Of a stretch of DNA of 5,046 bases, positions 1 through 4,933 are shown in pieces (position 1 is the stretch's first letter; each line of letters opens with the position of its first letter). The DNA comes from Candidatus Omnitrophota bacterium (GTDB taxonomy: Bacteria > Omnitrophota > Gorgyraeia > Gygaellales > Profunditerraquicolaceae). The stretch lies in contig JAGVOR010000125.1 of assembly GCA_020052635.1 (NCBI GenBank), positions 1 to 5,046 of the forward strand, written 5' to 3'. The notes under the pieces are model-generated. The model saw only the letters and a list, made by a program, of their open reading frames with translations. It was not told the origin of the DNA and did not search any database. Position numbers and translations under genes: made by a program.

Positions 1-388
1 CCCCCATCACCACAAAATCCACTTCCGGGCTATTTTCCAGGGTGTGCACCGGCATCGCCGAGTACCACAACCCGCCCAGGATAATCTTGGTTTTCGGTAA
101 GGCTTTTTTAATCCCCACTCCGGCATCCTTAAAGTGGCGTAAAACTCCGTAGCCGCCGTAGCCGTGCAACTGCTCGCCCATTACCACTACATCCGGAGCC
201 CTGTCTTTTACCTGTTGAATTAATTGCTCCATCGGGATCTGATCCGCCTTGCCGTCGATGACTGCGACATCCGCATAGCCTCTTTCCCGGATATATGCCG
301 CCCAATGCGCATAAAGCTGGTTGGGTGAACGGTGAATCCCATGCGTTGCCCAGGCGCCGACTTTAGGCATGACAAATAAAATTTTCAT
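1..388 (-). CDS. B12-binding-domain protein, N-terminal part; probable cobalamin-dependent radical SAM enzyme (cut by window edge)
   Basis: Hand translation of the minus strand from the ATG at 388-386 gives an open frame of 129 residues running off the window. It starts MKILFVMPKVGAW and has the Rossmann-like pattern of cobalamin-binding domains at the N-terminus of class B radical SAM enzymes: a first beta strand (residues 2-7), PDVVVMG at 65-71, then IILGGLWYSAMP (102-113) and SPEVDFVVMG (120-129). These match the family's 'P-D-hydrophobic-G', 'GG-h-x-x-x-P' and 'vDhVVxGEgE' blocks. The DxHxxG lower-axial-ligand motif of methionine-synthase-type domains is absent, as is usual in this radical SAM class. 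The diagnostic CxxxCxxC cluster motif would lie beyond the window, so the radical SAM assignment is inference. Relatives include BchE-like cyclases and C- or P-methylases. A strong Shine-Dalgarno precedes the start, which lies 17 nt after the CLF stop, so it is probably co-transcribed with the ketosynthase pair and could methylate or cyclise its product. Confidence 0.75.
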   Translation of the reverse strand, partial: MKILFVMPKVGAWATHGIHRSPNQLYAHWAAYIRERGYADVAVIDGKADQIPMEQLIQQVKDRAPDVVVMGEQLHGYGGYGVLRHFKDAGVGIKKALPKTKIILGGLWYSAMPVHTLENSPEVDFVVMG

Positions 389-395
389 TGCGTTT

Positions 396-402
396 CCCCC
401 TT
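396..402 (-). promoter_or_regulatory. Strong ribosome binding site of the B12-binding-domain gene
   Basis: The minus strand reads AAGGGGG here, followed by a 7-nt spacer and the ATG at 388-386. It lies in the 17-nt gap after the CLF stop codon. This fixes the start of the B12-binding protein and suggests it is translated independently, unlike the CLF, which overlaps its upstream neighbour. Confidence 0.7.
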
Positions 403-405
403 AAG

Positions 406-1638
406 TTATGCTTGCTCAACCACTAACGCCGAATTAATCCCGCCTCTGCCGCGGGAGATAATTAAGGCCTTATTGACTTTATGCGCCCGGGCTTCGCCGG
501 TGACGTAGTTTAAACCGTTTAATGCCGGTTTGGTTAAATTTACGGTCGGCGGCACTAAAGAGTGCTCCATGGTTAAAAGCGCAATAATCATATCTAAAGC
601 ACCCGAGGCCCCCAGCAGGTTACCGAACATGGATTTAGGGCAGCTTAACGGAATCTTTTTTAAATCATTTCCGAAAACCAGTTCCAGGGCTTTAATCTCC
701 GCATTATCCCAAAGCTCAACCGCTAAACCATCTAAACTGATATAGTCAATTTCGGCAGGAGAGGCTTGGGCATCAGCTAATGCCAAATTAATCGCCCGGG
801 CTAACTGGCGGCCGTCGGAGGCACAATTAATCCTGTCTACGCCATCGCAAGTCGTGCCATAGCCGGAGATTAATCCTAAAATATTTGCATTGCGGCTCTT
901 GGCGCGTTCAATACTCTCCATCACCACAATTCCCGCACCCTCACCGATCACAAACCCGGAGCGATCCTGATCAAAAGGCCGATAGGCAGCCGCCGGATCC
1001 TGATTGCGGGCAGACAATGCGCCGTAAGTATTGCAGCATAATAGTGCATAAGGAGTAACCGGGGCTTCCATCCCGCCGGCTAAAATCAGATTTAATTTAT
1101 TTTTGGCCAAAACTTTTCTGGCATACCCTAAAGCCATTAGAGAGCTGGCCCGGTCGCTAACCACAGTTTTACTAAAGCCCTTGATCCCGTAATAAATCGA
1201 AACTTGGCCCTGCGGGGCAGCCGGAAACCAGGCGCTGGCCATATAAGGAGAAACCCCCTCCCGCCCTTCTAAATACAGATCCCGCAATTCGGTTTCCGCA
1301 TATAACCATCCGCCGATGGCGTTACCTAAAAAAATCCCCACTAAACTGGGGTCTTCATTTTTAATCTCGATCCCGGCATCCTGCAGGGCCGTCTCGGAAG
1401 CCACCAAGGCCATGTGCGAGAAGGCATCGATTTTTTTCAAGAGCCGTTCGGAAATATGGCTGTATTTTTCCAGATCATCGATTTGGCCGGCAATATGCGA
1501 CGGGTATTTACTGGCATCAAAACGCGTAATTTCCTTAATAAAGGAACGGCCGCTTTTGATATTCGCCCAAAACTGGCGCTTGCCGATTCCCGAAGGGCTG
1601 ACTACCCCGATTCCTGTAATTGCAATTTTATCTAACAT
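406..1638 (-). CDS. Chain length factor (KS-beta) of a type II polyketide synthase-like system
   Basis: A 410-residue thiolase-fold protein covering both ketosynthase halves, from AITGIGVVSPSGIG (residues 6-19) to SRGRGGINSALVV (395-407). The length is normal for CLFs. Compared with the neighbouring ketosynthase, every catalytic residue is replaced: the nucleophile Cys is Arg163 (in VVSDRASSLMALG), the first His is Asp303 (ISLDGLAVELWD) and the second His is Asn340 (PKSMFGNLLGASG). The structural signatures AYRPFDQDRSGFVIGEGAGIVVME and the RGxGGxNSAxVV tail remain, as in known CLFs. It should therefore be catalytically dead for condensation and act as the heterodimer partner that shapes the chain-length pocket. 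Well-studied CLFs carry Gln at the Cys position (DQAGG motif); Arg is unusual. The ATG overlaps the upstream KS stop by one base (TAATG), implying translational coupling and equimolar synthesis. A degenerate fatty-acid or aryl-polyene KS partner is the main alternative. Confidence 0.9.
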   Translation of the reverse strand: MLDKIAITGIGVVSPSGIGKRQFWANIKSGRSFIKEITRFDASKYPSHIAGQIDDLEKYSHISERLLKKIDAFSHMALVASETALQDAGIEIKNEDPSLVGIFLGNAIGGWLYAETELRDLYLEGREGVSPYMASAWFPAAPQGQVSIYYGIKGFSKTVVSDRASSLMALGYARKVLAKNKLNLILAGGMEAPVTPYALLCCNTYGALSARNQDPAAAYRPFDQDRSGFVIGEGAGIVVMESIERAKSRNANILGLISGYGTTCDGVDRINCASDGRQLARAINLALADAQASPAEIDYISLDGLAVELWDNAEIKALELVFGNDLKKIPLSCPKSMFGNLLGASGALDMIIALLTMEHSLVPPTVNLTKPALNGLNYVTGEARAHKVNKALIISRGRGGINSALVVEQA

Positions 1639-2900
1639 TATCCACCGTACCTTTTAAAGATCAGCGAAGAATGAATCCCCGAAAATCCGCTTGAGGTTTT
1701 CATGATCATGTTTACTTTCTTTTGGATCGCCTGATTGGGAATATAATATAAATCGCACTGCGGGTCTTTCTCCTCCTGGTTGATCGTCGGTGGAAGGATA
1801 TTTTTTTCAAAAATCATCGCGACCATCGTCATCTCTACCGCATTGGCTGCCGCCAGGGGATGGCCAATCATGGATTTAAGCGAACTAATCGGAAGCTTAT
1901 AGGCATAATCACCGAAGATCGCCTTATAAGCATTGCTTTCGAAGATATCGTTCATCCGGGTGCTCGAACCGTGCGCGTTAATGTGGTCGATCTGCGCAGG
2001 TTTAACCCCGGCATCTTTTAAAGCCAAGCTGATACAGGTTTCCATCGCCCGGCCGTCGCTGGGTAAATCCGTCATATGAAAAGCATTGCAGCTGGTGCCG
2101 AAACCGATGATTTCGCAATAGATCGGGGCATTACGTTTAAGCGCATGGTTTAATTCCTCCAAAACTAAAATCCCTGCCCCTTCCCCGAGTACAAACCCGT
2201 CGCGCTTATTGTCAAAAGGCCGGGAGGCCTTTTGCGGTTCAGCGTTATGCGCGGACAAAACATTTACGACATCAAAAGCCCCGAAGGTTATCGGGGTCAG
2301 CGGTGCCTCGGCTGCTCCGCAAATCATTACATCCTGCTCTCCATCCTGAATACTCTCTAAACCAAACCCTAAGGAGTCGGTTCCGGCGGTACAGCCGGTA
2401 GAGATAGTATTACAAATTCCTTTTAGGCCGTATCTGGCGCTGAGCTCAATCGAAGGGGTATTAAACATTGCCGCATCATACAGGTCCGGCCGGACTAACC
2501 CCGGGTTGATCGGCTGCTTTCCGTCATCGGTAACCAGGGCAAATTCCTCTTCCATATATTTAGTACCGCAGATGGCATTAGCCAAACATACTCCAATCCG
2601 CTGCGGGTCTTCTTGAGAAAAATCAAGTTTGCTGTCATCCACCGCCATTTTCCCGGAGGCTACCCCAAACTGCACATAACGGTCCATGCGCATTGCCTCT
2701 TCATGGGTTAAACCTAATTTAAAAGGATCAAAGTCCATAACTTGTGCGGCGATCTTTGTATTAAAAACCGAAACATCAAAACCCTCTACTAACCGGACTC
2801 CGGATTTACCGCTGGAAAACCCCTCCCAGGCGTTCTTTTTCCCGATGCCGTTGGGAGAAATTACTCCGATCCCGGTCACGACTACTCTGCGTTTAACCAT
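1638..2900 (-). CDS. Beta-ketoacyl synthase, KS-alpha of a type II polyketide synthase-like system
   Basis: Catalyses decarboxylative Claisen condensation of malonyl units from a carrier protein, as a heterodimer with the CLF encoded next. From the chosen start the protein has 420 residues (KS-alphas are about 420-425). Visible motifs are VVVTGIGVISPNGIG at the N-terminus; the nucleophile Cys170 in STGCTAGTDS; KASRPFDNKRDGFVLGEGAG (near 225-242); FHMTDLPSDGR (near 274-284), close to the AYHMTxLxxDGR typical of KS-alpha; His310 in NAHGSSTRMND; Lys342 and His347 in SSLKSMIGHP; and the gating loop SSGFSGIHSS near residue 403. STGCT-G and HMTxLxxDGR point to KS-alpha rather than housekeeping FabF. 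The start is placed at the second ATG (2900-2898) because AAGGG lies 6 nt before it but directly abuts the first ATG at 2906, which would add only Met-Ser. After HP the usual LGAAG reads LAAAN, an odd substitution. Aryl-polyene-type KS is an alternative. Confidence 0.92.
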   Translation of the reverse strand: MVKRRVVVTGIGVISPNGIGKKNAWEGFSSGKSGVRLVEGFDVSVFNTKIAAQVMDFDPFKLGLTHEEAMRMDRYVQFGVASGKMAVDDSKLDFSQEDPQRIGVCLANAICGTKYMEEEFALVTDDGKQPINPGLVRPDLYDAAMFNTPSIELSARYGLKGICNTISTGCTAGTDSLGFGLESIQDGEQDVMICGAAEAPLTPITFGAFDVVNVLSAHNAEPQKASRPFDNKRDGFVLGEGAGILVLEELNHALKRNAPIYCEIIGFGTSCNAFHMTDLPSDGRAMETCISLALKDAGVKPAQIDHINAHGSSTRMNDIFESNAYKAIFGDYAYKLPISSLKSMIGHPLAAANAVEMTMVAMIFEKNILPPTINQEEKDPQCDLYYIPNQAIQKKVNMIMKTSSGFSGIHSSLIFKRYGG

Positions 2901-2906
2901 ACTCAT

Positions 2907-2911
2907 CCCTT
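2907..2911 (-). promoter_or_regulatory. Ribosome binding site that decides the KS-alpha start
   Basis: The minus strand reads AAGGG (GAAGGG if extended by the last base of the preceding stop codon). It directly abuts the ATG at 2906-2904, leaving no spacer, but stands 6 nt before the in-frame ATG at 2900-2898. Normal spacing therefore favours the downstream ATG, which also fits the usual M-x-R-R-V-V-V-T-G start of KS-alpha proteins. Confidence 0.55.
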
Positions 2912-3514
2912 CTATTTATCTTTTTTCTCTTCCACCCTGCTTACTTTAAAAATAATATTACCGCCGTCCGGACAGGTGACCGTATCGATGGAATCCGGAT
3001 TAGGCATAAAGAAAAATTTAGCGCCGAAATTTAAAGCGAATAACGCCGGGAAGGCCGTGTGAAATGCCGCACCGCAAAACCCGGGAATACATTTTAACCC
3101 CTGGGTTTCCCATTTGTCGCCGATTTTATAGCCGAAAGTACATTTACCTTTAGCCTGGACCACCTCAATCACCATTTTTTTGGGATTAGGGCCTTTATGC
3201 TCAGGGTCCCTGGGAATAACCTCAACCTTGCCCTGCTTATCCAAAATCTCAGCCTTAAATTCTAACTTTCCTCCGTCCGGACAGGTAACCAAGAGCGAGC
3301 GCTGGTTATCCCGGAAACCAAACCTGGCACCAAAGCTTAAAGCATAGATCACCGGAAATAAAGCATGCGCCAACCCTAAACAAAAGTGTTTTGGCGGATG
3401 CGTAAAATCCTCTAAGATAATCTCTTCTCCGATTTTGTAACCGTGATAGCATTCCCCCATGACCTGAGTCACGGTAAGCTTTAAACGCGGAAAAGGCGTA
3501 TTGACTTCTGACAT
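2912..3514 (-). CDS. Tandemly duplicated TIGR04076-like protein of unknown function
   Basis: A 200-residue protein made of two homologous copies of one domain, about residues 10-90 and 112-194. Each copy runs: beta strand (LKLTVTQV / MVIEVVQA), a Cys in a short turn (Cys22 / Cys125), GYKIG, an FC motif (Cys45 / Cys147), an A-x-H-x-x-FP-x-x-x-AL-x-FGA-x-F-x-F helix/strand block, then VTCPDGG (Cys78 / Cys181) and a final FK strand. The Cys/FC/CPDGG layout resembles the TIGR04076 family, which normally has a single domain of roughly 80-100 residues and no assigned function. Three conserved Cys per copy could bind a metal or sit at a redox site, but nothing proves this. No signal peptide or transmembrane segment is seen, so it is probably cytoplasmic. 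AAGGAG lies 10 nt before the ATG, inside the end of the reductase gene, whose stop is only 1 nt upstream. Position between a reductase and a ketosynthase suggests a tailoring or accessory role. Confidence 0.75.
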   Translation of the reverse strand: MSEVNTPFPRLKLTVTQVMGECYHGYKIGEEIILEDFTHPPKHFCLGLAHALFPVIYALSFGARFGFRDNQRSLLVTCPDGGKLEFKAEILDKQGKVEVIPRDPEHKGPNPKKMVIEVVQAKGKCTFGYKIGDKWETQGLKCIPGFCGAAFHTAFPALFALNFGAKFFFMPNPDSIDTVTCPDGGNIIFKVSRVEEKKDK

Positions 3515-3515
3515 C

Positions 3516-4523
3516 TTAAATTAACTCCTTGGTTTTGGCGATCAATTCTTCTTTACTAAAAAAACGCTTCGATGATTCAACCTCATGCACCATCTCGACT
3601 AAAATTCTATTTAAAGGCGCGGACAGGTTATTTGCCTGGGCAAGGTTTACAAACTCTCCGTTAAGATAATCGATTTCGGAACGCTTGCCGCGCATAATAC
3701 TCTGCAAAATCGAACCGTATAAAGGCTTTTGGCTTAAATTTTTCATCATCCCCGAGAAAATCTCCGCCGCCTTATCTGTCGGTAAAGAAGTTAATTTCGT
3801 CAGATTCTCCAGCGGAAACCCCGGTAAAGAGACCAGCCCTAAACTAAGTTTATCGAAAATCCTCAAGCCCTCTTTCCAGATGGCAATGCTGATTTGGCTC
3901 ACCGCTAAATCGCTAAAGACCTCCTGCATGCTTTTACCTAAGATCGCCGGCAGGCAATTATTGGCATTTACAAAGATCTTCAGGTATTTCATCCCCGCGA
4001 TATTCCTGCTGATGGTTACCGGGAAGGCTTGGCTTAAAACCGGGCTTAAGCCCTCGATTGCCGGCCAGTTAGCCTGCTGGCTAAAGACGCTGCCTAAAAT
4101 CCAGCTGCCTTCAAAATTATGCACGATCTTACCCGGCTCAAGGTTCGTCGCCCCGAACATCACGATGCTGGAAAGAATCTGCTCCGGCGGCAGGTAACGG
4201 GAAACAATTTTTTCCGCCTGCACCCCGTTTTGAGTGGTCAATAACAAAGAACCCTGGATCAGATGTTTACAATCGGCTAAAGCGCTGTCAATGTCCTGGG
4301 TTTTCGTGGCTAAAATTACCAGTTCCGGAATATAATTTAAAGACCCGGCGATATCGATTGGAATCGAAAAATTACCCCTGGGCCCCGAAATCACCAGCCC
4401 CTGCCCGGCAACCGTATCCACCACCGGGCCGTGCCCGACTAAAGTTACCGCTTCCTGCCTGTCTTTAAGATAGCCGGCGACTAAACAACCGATCGCCCCT
4501 GAACCGATAACCGCAATCCTCAT
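3516..4523 (-). CDS. Ketopantoate reductase (PanE/ApbA) family NADPH-dependent oxidoreductase
   Basis: A 335-residue protein, slightly longer than typical PanE (about 300). The N-terminal Rossmann domain opens MRIAVIGSGAIG, the GxGxxG dinucleotide-binding loop at residues 7-12. LVILATKTQDID places Lys74 and TTQNGV places Asn99 where PanE has its conserved Lys and Asn. The C-terminal helical domain has MKYLKIFVNANNCLPAI, with Lys182 as the likely catalytic lysine and Asn186 as its partner, and RSEIDYLNGEFV, with Glu283 in the family's EIDYING motif. The active-site set looks intact. Authentic PanE reduces 2-dehydropantoate to pantoate in coenzyme A synthesis, but this superfamily includes many reductases of other 2-oxo or beta-keto substrates. 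Inside a ketosynthase operon it may reduce a polyketide carbonyl, or supply pantothenate for carrier-protein arms. The gene starts 6 nt after the upstream stop without an obvious Shine-Dalgarno, so coupled translation is likely. No panE symbol is given because the substrate is uncertain. Confidence 0.88.
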   Translation of the reverse strand: MRIAVIGSGAIGCLVAGYLKDRQEAVTLVGHGPVVDTVAGQGLVISGPRGNFSIPIDIAGSLNYIPELVILATKTQDIDSALADCKHLIQGSLLLTTQNGVQAEKIVSRYLPPEQILSSIVMFGATNLEPGKIVHNFEGSWILGSVFSQQANWPAIEGLSPVLSQAFPVTISRNIAGMKYLKIFVNANNCLPAILGKSMQEVFSDLAVSQISIAIWKEGLRIFDKLSLGLVSLPGFPLENLTKLTSLPTDKAAEIFSGMMKNLSQKPLYGSILQSIMRGKRSEIDYLNGEFVNLAQANNLSAPLNRILVEMVHEVESSKRFFSKEELIAKTKELI

Positions 4524-4529
4524 GATTGG

Positions 4530-4790
4530 TTACTTTTTTGGAAAGCCGTATTTTTTATAATCAAACCCGTTTTGCCCGAGCAAACGCACCATCATGCTGT
4601 AAAATGGAGAGGGGACATCCGAAAAAAAAGCCGCCACCACATCCTGCTCTTCAACCTGGCCGGCATTACGCTGGGCGGCAAGTTTTTCCGCCTGGCCCCT
4701 GACCACAGATTCCGTAATATGGCGGTGAAAAACCGGGATTTTGGAGATTAAAACTTTAAATTTGTTTTCGGTTTGGGGATTCCAAAGCAT
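4530..4790 (-). CDS. Small stand-alone PCP_red-domain protein (like the C-terminus of protochlorophyllide reductase subunit B)
   Basis: An 86-residue protein from the ATG at 4790-4788. Residues 1-57 follow the pattern of the PCP_red domain (PF08369 by recollection) that ends BchB/ChlB: an N-terminal WNPQTENKFKVLISKIPVFHRHITE block (W-x-x-x-A-x-x-x-L-x-x-IP-x-F-x-R in the family), then EKLAAQRNAGQVEEQDVVAAF, matching E-x-x-A-x-x-x-G-x-x-x-I-x-x-x-x-V-x-x-A. A second segment (61-86, SPFYSMMVRLLGQNGFDYKKYG and a basic tail) has no parallel I can name. The catalytic NB subunit of the reductase is absent, so this is not chlorophyll synthesis. An in-frame TTG at 4802-4800 would add MRLN, but an AGG abuts that TTG with no spacer, whereas the ATG matches the start of other family members. 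First gene of the operon, just after the promoter and palindrome. The role is unknown; a small helical partner or regulatory subunit is possible. Confidence 0.72.
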   Translation of the reverse strand: MLWNPQTENKFKVLISKIPVFHRHITESVVRGQAEKLAAQRNAGQVEEQDVVAAFFSDVPSPFYSMMVRLLGQNGFDYKKYGFPKK

Positions 4791-4811
4791 GTTTAATCGC
4801 AACCTGATAAA

Positions 4812-4825
4812 GCGGCTTTTGCCGC
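4812..4825 (-). promoter_or_regulatory. Short GC-rich hairpin in the mRNA leader
   Basis: GCGGC, an AAAA loop, then GCCGC form a perfect 5-bp stem, extendable by two G-U pairs, followed on the minus strand by only three T residues (TTTATC). It sits just upstream of the weak AGG that serves the first gene. It is too short and too poor in T to be a convincing terminator. It could stabilise the leader or affect initiation; the effect is unknown. Confidence 0.35.
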
Positions 4826-4832
4826 CCGTTAA

Positions 4833-4854
4833 ATATAGTAAAATTTTACTATAT
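4833..4854. promoter_or_regulatory. Perfect 22-bp palindrome, probable repressor operator
   Basis: Half-site ATATAGTAAAA is followed immediately by its exact reverse complement (11 + 11 bp, no mismatch, centre between 4843 and 4844). It begins 1 bp beyond the -10 hexamer at 4856-4861 and covers the expected transcription start near 4849, the classic position for a dimeric repressor that blocks RNA polymerase. The regulator is not in the window. The strong symmetry and the promoter position argue against chance, although the AT-rich composition lowers the significance. Confidence 0.6.
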
Positions 4855-4855
4855 A

Positions 4856-4884
4856 ATTTTAGTCAAGAACACCCTCCTTGTCAA
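4856..4884 (-). promoter_or_regulatory. Sigma70-type promoter of the operon
   Basis: On the minus strand a consensus -35 TTGACA (4884-4879) is followed by exactly 17 bp and a -10 TAAAAT (4861-4856; five of six match TATAAT). This predicts transcription starting near 4849 and a leader of about 59 nt before the ATG at 4790. A second TTGACT (4866-4861), overlapping the -10, could serve a weaker alternative promoter with a long 20-bp spacer to TACTAT; this is less convincing. Confidence 0.72.
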
Positions 4885-4933
4885 GTAAATTAATCTTCTA
4901 TTTTGGGGAGGGTAACCGACAGGCCGGCGAGGG

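Noticed and set aside
406..1638. CLF as a decayed ketosynthase pseudogene
   Set aside because: The frame is intact at full length, structural motifs are well kept, and only catalytic positions are changed, the pattern of a functional chain length factor.
1316..1657. Plus-strand open frames antisense to the CLF N-terminus (also 530-745 and 2686-2949 elsewhere)
   Set aside because: All overlap well-supported ketosynthase-family genes on the other strand and show no protein-like motif; treated as chance open frames.
3685..4197. 170-codon plus-strand open frame
   Set aside because: It lies entirely antisense to the PanE-like gene, whose motifs are intact. Its translation has no recognisable motif and no credible ribosome binding site, so it is a shadow frame.
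4530..4790. Chlorophyll or bacteriochlorophyll biosynthesis locus, from PCP_red plus a BchE-like domain
   Set aside because: The catalytic L, N and B subunits of protochlorophyllide reductase and any other pigment gene are missing, and the core of the operon is a ketosynthase pair.
4852..4857. Perfect TATAAT on the plus strand, suggesting a divergent promoter
   Set aside because: The hexamer 17 bp upstream (TTAAAT) is a poor -35 and no plus-strand gene follows. The sequence is a by-product of the AT-rich palindrome.
4849..4882. AAGGAGG followed by a tiny GTG/TTG frame (Thr-Lys-Ile-Ile before TAG), like a leader peptide
   Set aside because: It lies within the promoter spacer and -10, upstream of the predicted transcription start, so it would not be transcribed from the main promoter; only a handful of codons and probably chance.
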